Part shown: positions 26,887 to 36,953 of the stretch, piece after piece | How positions within the stretch are numbered: the stretch's first letter is position 1 | How the letters are laid out: the number at the start of each line of letters is the position of its first letter | From: JAMZMI01 sp963848175 | GTDB lineage: Bacteria; Bacteroidota; Bacteroidia; Cytophagales; Cyclobacteriaceae | Length of the DNA: 64,000 nucleotides | Direction of reading: 5' to 3' | NCBI GenBank assembly: GCA_963848175.1 | Contig: CAWKCO010000004.1 | Coordinates: 248,001 to 312,000, forward strand | Translations under genes and position numbers: made by a program | The notes under the pieces: generated by a model | Told to the model about the DNA's origin: nothing | The model's input: the letters and a program-made list of their open reading frames with translations, nothing else | Database searches by the model: none

Positions 26887-27306
26887 TTAGGCTGCTTCAG
26901 TTATCAAAGCACCAACGATTTCTTGTTTGATGCAGAATGGAAGGTATTTAAGAATGTCATACTGCTTATCGAGGCAAGAGAGCACTGTTATGGTTGCTCT
27001 GAGTGCTTCTATTTCCGTGTGAAATACGTGGTTGTCTTTGCTATGATCATAAGCGATGACACGGTTTACATAATGGTCTAAATGACGAGTAGGTGTCTTT
27101 TGTTCTTTGTTTTGCCACGCTGAAAAATATATGATTAGCAAATTGCTCGGTAATAACTTAATGATTTGGTCGGTATCTTCATCAGAAATTTGGTCACGGA
27201 ATACATGAAGCACTCGGCTAATGATTCTACGTGATTTTTGGTAGTCCATGCATCCAAGCTTTTGGTGCACTTCTTTGATGATGTTGAGATTCGGTTCTAA
27301 GTTCAT
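26887..27306 (-). CDS. DUF2267 domain-containing protein
   Basis: The 139 residues show the DUF2267 pattern of helices: SRRIISRVLHVFRDQISDEDTDQIIKLLP followed by LLIIYFSAW, and a weaker second half. DUF2267 proteins are found with stress and envelope genes and have no known activity. The next gene on the strand starts three bases after its stop. Confidence 0.72.
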   Translation of the reverse strand: MNLEPNLNIIKEVHQKLGCMDYQKSRRIISRVLHVFRDQISDEDTDQIIKLLPSNLLIIYFSAWQNKEQKTPTRHLDHYVNRVIAYDHSKDNHVFHTEIEALRATITVLSCLDKQYDILKYLPFCIKQEIVGALITEAA

Positions 27307-27384
27307 ATTCGTTTGACGTTTGGTAGCTTAAGTTTTGATTCTCTACTATAAAACATCGTGCCAAATGCGTTTCTGACTTGTATA

Positions 27385-27438
27385 GGCACGTCTGTGCCAG
27401 ATTTCCTCCAAATTCGCTCCACACTGTGGGGCGAATTT
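27385..27438. repeat. Two hairpins in the DUF2267-OmpA gap
   Basis: GGCAC/GTGCC with loop GTCT (27385-27398), and a 13-bp stem AAATTCGCTCCAC/GTGGGGCGAATTT with loop ACT (27410-27438, one G-T pair). Neither has a T tract. They may be a transcript 3' end, an RNA element or a repeat. Confidence 0.5.
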
Positions 27439-27454
27439 GTGGTGGGGTATCCAC

Positions 27455-27483
27455 AAAAAAGACCATCCTTTTAGAGGATAGCC
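27455..27483 (-). terminator. Rho-independent terminator of the OmpA-like gene
   Basis: On the minus strand GGCTATCCT and AGGATGGTC pair (two G-T pairs) around CTAAA and run into six T's. The stem overlaps the last codons of the OmpA-like frame as sequenced. Confidence 0.75.
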
Positions 27484-28175
27484 TTTTGCTTAAAGATGGA
27501 ATTGTTTAAAGCTTTCCCTTCTCTGCCAGCGCGTTTCATTCTCTTGTTGGCCATAATAGCCACTTCTACACGTCTGTTTTGTTGTCTTCCAGCGGCTGTG
27601 TCGTTGGAGGCTACAGGCTCGCTTTCACCAAACCCTTTGGCTGTAATACGACCACCGCTTACGCCTTTAGCTTCCAAGTAATTCTCGACTGACTCTGCTC
27701 TGCGTTCTGACAGGGCTTGATTGTAGTCATCTGATCCAGATGCATCGGTATGGCCGTAAACCAATATGTCTGTATCCTCATACTTTTTGAGGGTATTGGC
27801 CAAATTAGCTATGTTCGTTTGGCTAGCGGAGCTAAGGTCGTCCGAGTCAATGGCGAAGAGCAGCCCAGAATCGAAAGTAATTTTAATTCCTTCACCCACA
27901 CGCTCCACCGTGGCACCTTCCAGATCTCTTTCTAGCTCTTCGGCTTGCTTATCCATGTGACTACCAATGATGGCTCCTGTGGTTCCTCCCACTGTGGCAC
28001 CAATGATCGCACCCAGAGCCGTGTTTCCAGCTTGATTACCAATTACGCCACCAATGGCGCCTCCAGCACCAGCGCCGATGGCTGTTCCCTTTTGTGTGTT
28101 AGATGCTTGGCATCCTCCTAAAATGATTCCTGCTGATAAGATGGCAGCAGGGATTATGGTTCTATTCAATTTCAT
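27471..28175 (-). CDS. OmpA family lipoprotein with glycine-zipper domain
   Basis: The 234-residue protein begins with a lipoprotein signal (LSAGIILGGCQ). It has a glycine-zipper segment (GTAIGAGAGGAIGGVIGNQAG and a second repeat) and ends with an OmpA C-terminal peptidoglycan-binding domain (VYGHTDASGSDDYNQALSERRAESV, GFGESEPVASN, NRRVEVAI). It should tether the outer membrane to peptidoglycan. The last ~10 residues run into the terminator stem; dropping one base from the C3 run at 27516-27518 would end the protein at REGKL and free the terminator. Confidence 0.9.
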   Translation of the reverse strand: MKLNRTIIPAAILSAGIILGGCQASNTQKGTAIGAGAGGAIGGVIGNQAGNTALGAIIGATVGGTTGAIIGSHMDKQAEELERDLEGATVERVGEGIKITFDSGLLFAIDSDDLSSASQTNIANLANTLKKYEDTDILVYGHTDASGSDDYNQALSERRAESVENYLEAKGVSGGRITAKGFGESEPVASNDTAAGRQQNRRVEVAIMANKRMKRAGREGKALNNSIFKQKAIL

Positions 28176-28413
28176 ACTTAATTAAAGTTTAAAAAGTTTA
28201 ATTTGCTCGTATTACATCAAAGCCAATGCCATATACTAACCCTTGGATTAGACGTGGATTTAAGCAAATTCCCATTTTTGAAATGGGAATAAAATTCCAC
28301 AGTTGATAGGCTTTTTACCTCATTTTTTTGAGCCACACTGGATTTTTTTTATCTATTAGAGGTTGGACTGATTTTTTCTTACAGAAAGTGAAAACAAACC
28401 AACCTTCATTTTT

Positions 28414-29385
28414 ATGAGTACATCCGAAATACTTCACAAATTGAATATCAAAGACTGGTGGTCGATTCTTGTGGATACCTCCAAAAAATTCATTGCAGAA
28501 AACCCCTTTCGCTACAGTGCTGCTATTGGTTACTACACCATTTTTTCGTTACCAGGAATAGCTATCCTTTCTGTGATGGTAGCTGGCGCATTTTATGAAC
28601 AGGATACTGTGCATGACCAATTGATTACTCAGATTCAGTTGCTCATGGGGCCAAGTAGCGCCGAGCAGGTAGAGCAGCTTATGAAGCAAGCCGAAATATC
28701 CTCCGATGATTCTTTGCTGATAAGAATAGTGGGTATTCTGGCCATCATGTTTAGTGCAACTACCGTGTTTGTGTCACTTCAGGATAGTATCAACGCCATT
28801 TGGAAAATAAAGCCTAAGCCAAAAAAAGGACTAGTGAAATTTGTTGTTAATAGGTTGCTTTCACTGGCCATGATTGCCTCCATAGGCTTTTTGATTTTAG
28901 TTTCCCTAATGGCAGATACGGTGCTTTCTGTCCTCCAAGGGTTTATCTCTTCCCATTTTTCTGATTTGGGACTCATCTTCGCCTATGTGGTGAATACCCT
29001 TCTTTCCATTGTTATAGTGGTATTTGTATTTGGCCTGATATACAAGGTGCTACCTGATGCAGATTTGAAGTGGAAACACGTGTGGGTAGGAGCCGTGGTT
29101 ACGGCGGTATTCTTTATTGGAGGAAAATTTCTAATTGGGTTCTACTTAGGGCAAACGAATGTAGGTGATACTTATGGAGCCGCAGGCTCTCTGGTGGCTT
29201 TGCTTTCGTGGGTCTATTACTCTGTTTTGATTTTACTTTTTGGGGCACAATTTACCTTTGTATATAATAAGAAGAGAGGCCATAGGATCTTGCCTAATGA
29301 TAGTGCAGTAGCTATCAAAATAGAGGAAATCGAGGCAGATGAAAACTCTCTTACTGATATTGAGGATAAAAAGGTAGAAGATTAG
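28414..29385 (+). CDS. YihY/virulence factor BrkB family membrane protein
   Basis: This 323-residue protein has six membrane segments and the YihY/BrkB pattern: FRYSAAIGYYTIFSLPGIAILS at the first helix, IMFSATTVFVSLQDSINAIWKI, and GAAGSLVALLSWVYYSVLILLFGAQFT near the end. It is an inner-membrane protein of unclear function (once called RNase BN). The ~50-residue C-terminal tail is acidic and cytoplasmic. It closes the stress-envelope cluster. Confidence 0.92.
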   Translation: MSTSEILHKLNIKDWWSILVDTSKKFIAENPFRYSAAIGYYTIFSLPGIAILSVMVAGAFYEQDTVHDQLITQIQLLMGPSSAEQVEQLMKQAEISSDDSLLIRIVGILAIMFSATTVFVSLQDSINAIWKIKPKPKKGLVKFVVNRLLSLAMIASIGFLILVSLMADTVLSVLQGFISSHFSDLGLIFAYVVNTLLSIVIVVFVFGLIYKVLPDADLKWKHVWVGAVVTAVFFIGGKFLIGFYLGQTNVGDTYGAAGSLVALLSWVYYSVLILLFGAQFTFVYNKKRGHRILPNDSAVAIKIEEIEADENSLTDIEDKKVED

Positions 29386-29545
29386 GAGAGTAGTTTGAAA
29401 CCTCAAATATATGTGATTACTCTGTCGTAATTTTTAAATCACTAGTGATACGTACGTCAAAAATTAACTGGGTAGTTTCTCATTTTGTTAATGTTGTCAT
29501 TGGAATAAAGAGCGGAGTAAAACCCAAGAAGAATATTAATGTAAT

Positions 29546-32427
29546 TTGAGAATGAGAGGACTAATAAGTTTTGTGGTAGTTGTGTGTTTGAGTTTTAGTT
29601 TACAAGCTCAAGAGTGGAAAGAAGACTATCAGAAAAAAATTGATTCAGTTAGAAGATCTGTCATACAGATCGAATTTGAGAATGCCAATACATCAGATGA
29701 TCCAATAGAAATTCGGGTAGTACAAAAAGATCATGATTTTAAGTGGGGAACGATAGTTAGAATCAACATGGTGGATAAGTTGACAGAAGAGGGGTTTCCT
29801 ATTGGAAGTGATCATCCATATTTCAATCACTTTTCACATTTTAACTCTGTGACTGTAGAGAATACAGGTAAATGGCAAGGTTGGATACAGCCAGCTAAGA
29901 GACAAACCTATGCGGAATTTCGAAATTGGTTGATGGATATTGGGATAGCAAATAGAGGACATGGTACGATTTGGGAAAGTACCAAATATAATGCCGTTCC
30001 AGGCTTTATCTTGGATGAAACGGATACAGCCGTAGTTAGAGCCAAAATCAAGGAACACATTTTGGATCAAATGGCAGAGCTCAAAGATGAGGTGTACGAG
30101 CTCGACTTAGTAAATGAACCTGTGCATGAGCGCAAAATTGTTGATGATATATTGGATGTGGAGTCGCCTGCAGCAGAGCGTGCCAAATGGCACAAGTGGG
30201 CAAGAGCTGCCGCTCCTGATTTGCCTTTGGTGATTAATGAATTTGATTTGTTTCAATCCGGCAACACTTTCTATGAGAAATATATTGCCTACGTTGATGA
30301 GTTTAGGTCGCATGGTGGTCCTGTGGATATGATTGGAATGCAGGGGCACTTCTTTTCACAAATGCCAGAGGTGAGTGAATTGCAAAATAGATTGGATCAG
30401 TTGAAGTCTCTTAATCTACCGATGCATATCACGGAGTTTGATATGCAAGGCTCAAAATATAGTGACATGGAGCGTGTGCTCTATGTAGCATTTGCAGAAC
30501 CAAGCATGACTGGTTTTACGATGTGGGGTGCATGGGACGGTGCTCAATGGAGAGATAATGGTCCTCTTTACGATTCCCAATGGAATTTGAAAGAAAGCGG
30601 TAAAGCGTTTTTTGATCTGGTGCATGGCAAATGGAAAACAGATACGACTTTCACGGAAATAAAACAGACAGCTATACATGGCTATAGAGGATCGTATGAC
30701 ATTATAGTAGAACGCAATGGTAAAACCTTAAGAGTGCCAGTGACCCTCGGTACGGATACGGCCAAAGTAAACATTGATCTTAGTACTTTGAGTAATAAGA
30801 AGCCTTCGATAACCATTCTCGAAGAAACAAAACCTGTTTACTGTCAGAATAATGAAATTAGCGTCGGAGTGTCTGCTGATGATGAAGATGGTGATGTCGA
30901 AAAAATCAATTTCTACGTAAATGGACGAATTACCAAAACGGTAAGAAATGATACGGCGATATTTGTTTGGTCAGCCAATGAGGGAACACTTAATATAACT
31001 GTAGAAGCGATTGATAATGATGGGGCAATTACCAGCAAGGAGATAGCGCCTATTACAGTAGTGAAGAAGAATTTCAATAAAGCTTTCGATATCGTATATC
31101 CCAATGATCATGTAGGTGTGATCGCTGAATCCACATTGGATCTAATTCTAGATTGGCCTTATGGGGCGAAGAATATTTCATCGGTGGAGGTGACCAATGA
31201 AAAAGGAGATGTGATATTGAGAAAAACAGAGCAAACGGATACACTAAAAATTAATACGGGCCAATTGTACGGGCCTCAGATTATTTACATCACTGTAGAG
31301 GATACTGATGGCTGTACACAGCAGGAAAGCTTTCCTTACAATGTGGTGAAATCAGATGGTGAAAATGTTGTTGTGCTAATCATCAAAAACACAAATCACG
31401 ATGCAGAAGAATCCGATAGTGGGGATATTTTTTTTACTGGGGATTTAGATTTGGGACAGAAGCCTGTAGGACTAAATTTTGACGCTACATACCTTCCGTA
31501 CGGAGCTCAGATTGATAGTGCTTTTCTACAGTTTTCTTCCGATAGACCTGATCAAACAGGAGATATCGTTTTGAGGATTAATGCCGATTCATCTGGTTAC
31601 CCTAGATCTATTGGTGGATCTTTTGATCTAACCAAAAGGCCGAAAACAGAAGCATTCGTTGATTGGTCAGTTGAAACGTGGGAAAAACCCAAGACAGGCT
31701 ACTCGCTCAACGCTCACCTGATTTGAAGGAAATCTTCCAAGAATTGGTAGATAACCCTAATAGAACCAACAATTCACGAGTGTTGCTATTTCTGTTCAAA
31801 GAAAGCGGCGATTCAAAGCGAAGTGCTCTTGCTTATGATCAGGTAAAAGCGCATGCTCCTCAGGTTTTCCTATACTATTCTTTGGAGGCTATCGTAGCAC
31901 CAGAGGCACCTCAAAATGTTGTTGAAGTTTCAGCAGATGAAAGTGTTCTTTCTTTGACTTGGGATGCCCAACCAAAACATAGTTCAGGTGGCTATTATAT
32001 TTTTATGGATGGTGAACGTGTTAATGATTTCCCGCAACCAGAAAATATGTTTTCTATTGAAAAGTGGAAATTGGTAGATGGGACGACATTTAATGTAAGC
32101 TCAATCAATAAATTTTTGATGGAATCGGAGCAGAGTGAGACTTATACTTATGAAATCCCCGTGATCGTACCCCCTTTGAGTTTGGAGGCTACAAGTACCA
32201 CACTTTTTCCCAATCCTGTGAAAGATGTTCTAAATCTTCAGATGAAGCATTTGCAATCTTGGGAGGTTAAAGATTTAGCTGGTAGGCAGCATGTTATTTA
32301 TCCAATGAGTGATCAGGGAAAAACCACTTTATGGAGTGTTGCACATTTACCAGTTGGTTTGTACTTTTTGAAAACAACCGACATGGAAGGAAACCAGCTT
32401 ACCTATAAGTTCTTAAGAAAAGATTGA
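29546..32427 (+). CDS. Secreted GH10 glycoside hydrolase with Ig-like and T9SS domains, split by one indel
   Basis: From N- to C-terminus (about 960 residues when joined): signal peptide (FVVVVCLSFSLQAQ), a short beta domain, a GH10 catalytic barrel with acid/base Glu191 in DLVNEP and nucleophile Glu297 in HITEFDM, Ig-like modules, and a Por-type sorting tail (LFPNPVKDVLNL...GLYFLKTT). It is probably a cell-surface or released xylanase-type enzyme delivered by the T9SS. The first frame stops at 31726; the second continues from QRSPDLKEIFQELVDN. One missing base near 31700-31712 restores the join. Confidence 0.87.
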
Positions 32428-32482
32428 GACTCTCATTTATAGAATTGATAAAATAAGATCATTGATCTTGTCATATTCAAAG

Positions 32483-32511
32483 TACCGAGGCACACGCTTC
32501 GGTATTTTTTT
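32483..32511 (+). terminator. Rho-independent terminator after the GH10 gene
   Basis: TACCGAGG pairs with CTTCGGTA (one G-T pair) around CACACG and is followed by a run of T's. The rest of the 330-base gap before the oxidoreductase gene shows no other gene. Confidence 0.82.
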
Positions 32512-32757
32512 GATTTGTGAAGGAAGGGGGGGCGACCTAAAATATCTTGGATTAAGCAATATTTCTGAGGGAAACCTTTAAATATTACAAAAAGGTATAA
32601 TGGTTTGCGGTGGATTATACGCTTGACCCAATATCTTATAGCCGATCAGGAGCGGTAGCTCAATAATCTTAGTAGAACGAATTACCTCTAATATAGAAAG
32701 GGGCGCTAGCCATGACATCATATGCATTCCTTCCCCACCTTTCCTTAAATTGCCTCC

Positions 32758-33718
32758 ATGAAAAAAATCAAGTGGGGGATCATCAGTACTGGAACGATTG
32801 CGCATGCCTTTGCGCAAGATTTTAAATATGTAAAACAAGGCGAGTTGGTGGCTGTTGCTTCTCGTAACCAGAATACAGCTCAAGCATTTGCTGATCAATA
32901 TCAGATTCCAAAAGCTTATGGTTCTTATGAAGAGTTGTATGCAGATTCGGATATTGATGCCATCTATGTAGCTACTCCTCATAGTTTACATTTGGCAGAA
33001 TTCTCTGGTAGCCTTAGATCATGGAAAGGCGGTGCTTTGCGAAAAGCCCATTACCATTAATCCTCAGGAGTGCGCTCAGCTTTTGGCGCATGCCAAAAGC
33101 AAAAAATTGTATCTGATGGAAGGCTTATGGACGTATTTTTTGCCAGCTATTCAGAAAGCGCAGGAGTGGATTTCGGAAGGAAAGATAGGAGAGGTGAAAA
33201 CGGTGAAAGCGGACTTTGGCTACCCAGTGCCATTTAATGCAGAAGGGAGAATGTATAATCCTGATTTGGCTGGCGGTGCGCTGCTCGACATGGGCATTTA
33301 CCCGATCGCAATGGCTTGGCTTTTCTTCCAAAAAGATCCTCAAAAAATGACCGTGATCAATAGAAATGCTATTACGGGTGTGGATGATGATGTTTCTATG
33401 CTTTGGGAATATGAAGACGAAGTAGCAATGTTATCTACTTCGATTCGTACCAAGTTGCACAACCACCTCTACATTATTGGAACCACAGGATATATTGAAA
33501 TCCCTGATTTTTGGCGAGCTAAGGAATGTATGCGCTATGAAGTAGAAACCAAGGTGGATCACTTTGTAGATGGCCGTGAGAGCCTTGGTTTCAATTTTGA
33601 GATCAGCGCCATGAATGATGATCTGCTTAATGGTAGACTGGAGTCCACAATCGCTACTCAAGCTGTGTCTTCAAAACTTCAGGAGTTGATGGCGAAGGTT
33701 ATGTCAAATTTTAGCTGA
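32758..33718 (+). CDS. Gfo/Idh/MocA family oxidoreductase, split by one extra base
   Basis: The first frame starts MKKIKWGIISTGTIAHAFAQD (Rossmann domain) and runs to YVATPHSLHLAEFS. The second gives LVALDHGKAVLCEKPITIN, with the EKP catalytic-lysine motif, and continues to 33718 with the substrate domain (GGALLDMGIYPIAMAW). One extra base near 33006 separates them, and joined they make about 320 residues, the usual size. The enzyme is an NAD(P)-dependent sugar or polyol dehydrogenase; the substrate is unknown. Confidence 0.9.
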
Positions 33719-33738
33719 GACTTTGCTTGAGTGTCTTT

Positions 33739-34123
33739 CTAGAATTCACCTTTCGCAATTCCTAAAGATAGAAAAATCCACCCGACGATATACGCTACCC
33801 CTCCGAGAGGTGTGATTGCTCCCATCATTGGGATGTTGAAGATGGAAAGGACATACAGTGAACCACTGAAAATCAATATGCCTACAGTAAAAAGGAGGGC
33901 AGCATAGCTCAATTTTTTTGAGCGAAGTTTGATTTGCAGGACTCCTACAATCAAAAGAGCCAGGGCATGAAAAATCTGATATTGCACCGCTGTTTCAAAA
34001 GTAGCAAGTCTTTCATTCTCAACGAGGAGTGGCTGGAGGGCATGTGCACCGAATGCGCCGATCATTACGGCCAACATAGAGAAAATTGCGCCTGTAAGTA
34101 CGATGTGTTTTGGGATTGTTCAT
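33739..34123 (-). CDS. DUF423 (YgdD-like) membrane protein, 5' end frameshifted
   Basis: The C-terminal 112 residues are a typical DUF423 protein with three to four membrane segments (MIGAFGAHAL, ALALLIVGVLQI, PLGGVAYIVGWIFLSLG). The family motif continues upstream of the first ATG in this frame as HIVLTGAIFSMLAVM. An ATG at 34123 (MNNPK) joins it if one base is removed from the T4 run at 34108-34111, giving about 128 residues. The function is unknown. Confidence 0.82.
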
Positions 34124-34142
34124 AATAGAGAAATGTCTGAAG

Positions 34143-34832
34143 TTATCTTGTGCGTGGAGCTCTGAGTTGGTGGACAATACTTACCGAAAGGTCTATGCCT
34201 GAGGCATTGGCCTTTCGCAGTGCAGGATCAAGTTGATCGATAGTTCCTTGGCTGTAGTCGGTACTTTGAAATTTTGCAAATCGATATCGGACTGATGGTC
34301 GCAGTTCCAAAGATTTGATCAAATGAAGAGTAAGACCCGTCTCTAACTGGAATCCCAGAGTGGAATTGTAGTCTATGGCACCTTTGTATTTGTTCGTTTC
34401 TTCACGCTTGAGTTGTCCGGGTATGTAGTAGGTTAGTCCTGCCCCAGCAAAGAACTCCGGAACATATTTGTTTTTGATATCAAAAAACTTGTTGGCACCT
34501 GCCGAGATCATTTTTTTGTTCCAAGTGTAAAATGTTTTATTCTCAACTCCATTTAGATTTTCATAGTGGAAACTAACATTCATGCAGATGCCTAGCATTC
34601 CGTACCAAAAAACATTTTGAGGTAGCTCACCTTCCAATCCTGCTTCTAATCCGATACCTCCGCCAGGACTGTAGTAAGTATTGATTCCATTAAAATCTTG
34701 ACTAAGTCGATCGAAACCTATTCCTAAGTTGACGCGACCTAGTGCATTGAGCTCTTGAGCATGAGCTCCACCGAAGTTTAGGCCAATAAAAGTGATGAGA
34801 ATGAGACTTTTGAGTGAGAATGATTTTTTCAT
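34143..34832 (-). CDS. Outer-membrane beta-barrel protein
   Basis: This 229-residue protein has a signal peptide (LKSLILITFIGLNFGGAHAQ) and alternating hydrophobic strands (RVNLGIGFDRLSQ, GIGLEAGLEGEL, FFAGAGLTYYIPG, LELRPSVRYRFAKF). It fits the porin/OmpW-like small beta-barrel group of Bacteroidota. No precise family is recognised. The C-terminus (VHQLRAPRTR) lacks the usual aromatic end. Confidence 0.8.
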   Translation of the reverse strand: MKKSFSLKSLILITFIGLNFGGAHAQELNALGRVNLGIGFDRLSQDFNGINTYYSPGGGIGLEAGLEGELPQNVFWYGMLGICMNVSFHYENLNGVENKTFYTWNKKMISAGANKFFDIKNKYVPEFFAGAGLTYYIPGQLKREETNKYKGAIDYNSTLGFQLETGLTLHLIKSLELRPSVRYRFAKFQSTDYSQGTIDQLDPALRKANASGIDLSVSIVHQLRAPRTR

Positions 34833-35026
34833 ACAGCTATATTAAGTTCAGTACTGGTTAAATTTACGATTTAATCAAGTGTGTTTTTATCTTGGGGAAT
34901 CTCACTTGCATTATTCGTCATTTGGTAATTTCAAAACTAGACATTCTTAGTAAGTCTTTCGAGTCACCTAGATCAATTAATACCCTAACTATTTCCACCA
35001 TTTTCTCCACCTTCTCTTTGGATGAC

Positions 35027-35034
35027 TATCTTTG
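35027..35034 (+). promoter_or_regulatory. Candidate -7 box for the HAD gene
   Basis: TATCTTTG, an exact TAnnTTTG match, 18 bases before the ATG at 35053. It overlaps the upstream TTG start at 35032, which supports 35053. No clear -33 TTG. Confidence 0.45.
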
Positions 35035-35052
35035 CGGCTGAAAAACATACCT

Positions 35053-35685
35053 ATGCTAAGACGCTTATCCGATTTAGATACCATCATATTTGATTTGGGC
35101 AATGTCATTGTCGATCTTAATGCACATCTGGTTTTAGAGAGATTTGCTGAGCTTGCGCCTAATGCTACAAAGAGTATTCCCGATTTGATAAAGGATACAC
35201 AGCTTCTCATCGATTATGAAACGGGACGTTTCTCCACCGATGAATTTAGAGTTACTACGAATGAATTTCTGGGAGCCGAGATAGGTGAAACGGATTTTGC
35301 TCATGCATGGAATTTGATGATAGGCCACATTCCTTTGAAAAGACTCCAATTGATGCAGGAGCTAAGAAAAACACATCAAGTGCTCATATTGAGCAATACC
35401 AACGAACTTCATGAGGTGTTTTTCGATGCACAAATCAAGCGCGTGCATGGAGCTACCTCCATGGCCACCCATGTAGATCATGCGTTGTATTCTCACCTGA
35501 TAGGTCTTCGAAAACCAAAGGCGGACATTTACGAATATGTGATAGAAAATCATTTAAATGACCCATCCAAGGCGCTCTTTCTCGATGATAAGCTCGAAAA
35601 TGTAGAAGCGGCTATTGCCTCAGGCATGCAGTCGGTACAAGTGTCTTTCCCTGATCAAATTTTTGAAATACTGTCAAATGATTAA
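35053..35685 (+). CDS. HAD-IA family hydrolase (YihX-like phosphatase)
   Basis: This 210-residue enzyme has HAD motif I DTIIFDLGNVIVDLN (the second acidic residue of the usual DxD is replaced by Asn here, as in some YihX-like proteins), motif II ILSNTNE, motif III lysine in GLRKPKADIYEYV, and motif IV FLDDKLENVEAA. YihX-like phosphatases act on sugar phosphates such as alpha-D-glucose-1-phosphate. Its stop overlaps the start of the protease gene by eight bases, so the two are translationally coupled. Confidence 0.9.
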   Translation: MLRRLSDLDTIIFDLGNVIVDLNAHLVLERFAELAPNATKSIPDLIKDTQLLIDYETGRFSTDEFRVTTNEFLGAEIGETDFAHAWNLMIGHIPLKRLQLMQELRKTHQVLILSNTNELHEVFFDAQIKRVHGATSMATHVDHALYSHLIGLRKPKADIYEYVIENHLNDPSKALFLDDKLENVEAAIASGMQSVQVSFPDQIFEILSND

Positions 35686-36953
35686 ACGCAAGAAGACCCT
35701 CGCTATTCATATTGCGCTTTTTCTAATCACCATTGTTACTACTACTTTGGCTGGAGCCGAATGGATGTATTCAAAATTTGTACTTTTTGTAGATGAAGCA
35801 CACTTGATGACATTCGATGATTTCTTGGGTGGGTTTCATTTTTCCATCCCTTTTTTGTTGATTCTTACATGCCACGAGTTTGGTCATTACTTCACGGCCA
35901 AATATTACAAAATCAAAGTTACCTTTCCGTATTATGTACCCATGTGGTTGGGATTCATGCTATCACCATCGTTCGGTACTATGGGAGCATTTATCAAGAT
36001 CAAGGACGTCATCCAGTCTAGAAAGCACTATTTTGATGTAGGGATATCTGGGCCACTGGCGGGGTTTGTTGTGGCATTGGGAGTTATTTTCTATGGATAT
36101 ACACATTTACCGCCGATAGAGGATATTTTCGAAGTTCATCCGGAATATGCACAATATGGGGCTGATTATGCGGAGCACGTCTATACTTATGATTATACAC
36201 AACTTCAGGATTCGCTGAGTTATCTCCGTGCACGTAAGGCTGATTCGCTCGACGCTGTGGCCGATGGCAGCATTTCGGAATGGAGTTTTCGGGCATACGA
36301 AGCTCAAGACTCTTATCCAGATATGTATTTCAGCAAACCACTTTTGTTTCATCTAGCGGAGGAATATCTCGTAGCAGATAAAAGCAGAATACCTCCACCG
36401 CAAGAGATCATGCACAATCCTTATTTGCTTGCAGGATTGCTGGCGTTGTTTTTCACAGCACTCAATTTATTGCCCATAGGCCAGCTAGATGGAGGGCATG
36501 TTATTTTTGGCCTTTTTAGTGAGAAGTACAGTAGAGCAATTTCTGTTACCATGTACTCTGCGTTTGTGTTTTTTGCAGGGTTGGGATTGGTCAGCATTCA
36601 ACTCATTATTGATGCGTTTACTACTAGCGATTTTGGTTCTTTGTTTTTGCTCCTTGGGCTATGTGTATTTTGTGTATTCTTGCTCATTCTCATTTTTGAC
36701 CAAAACCATTGATCGTTGGACATACGCAATAGTAATGGTCGCGATCCAATTTGCGGTCCACACATTCACAGGTGCTGAGGGATATTTGGGTTGGTTAGCC
36801 TTTGCATTCTTCTTGGGGCGTTTTGTGGGTGTCTATCATCCACGAGTAATGGACAATAGACCATTATCTACAGGTAGAGTAGTCCTCGGCGTATTGGCAT
36901 TGGTCATTTTCGTATTGTCCTTCAGCCCAGAACCTTTTGTAATCGATTTTTAG
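35678..36953 (+). CDS. Site-2 protease family membrane metalloprotease, split by one indel
   Basis: This is an intramembrane zinc protease of the M50 family with active site HEFGH (in LTCHEFGHYFTAKYY) and the second motif NLLPIGQLDGGHV with the aspartate. The first frame stops at 36712. The second supplies TKTIDRWTYAIVMVAIQ and the typical C-terminus EGYLGWLAFAFFLGRFVGVYHPRV. One extra base (or two missing) near 36690-36706 separates them; joined length is about 425 residues. The substrate is unknown; relatives cleave membrane-bound regulators. Confidence 0.87.

Noticed and set aside
32578..32982. Minus-strand frame over the oxidoreductase start
   Set aside because: It overlaps a well-supported Rossmann domain and has no recognisable pattern.
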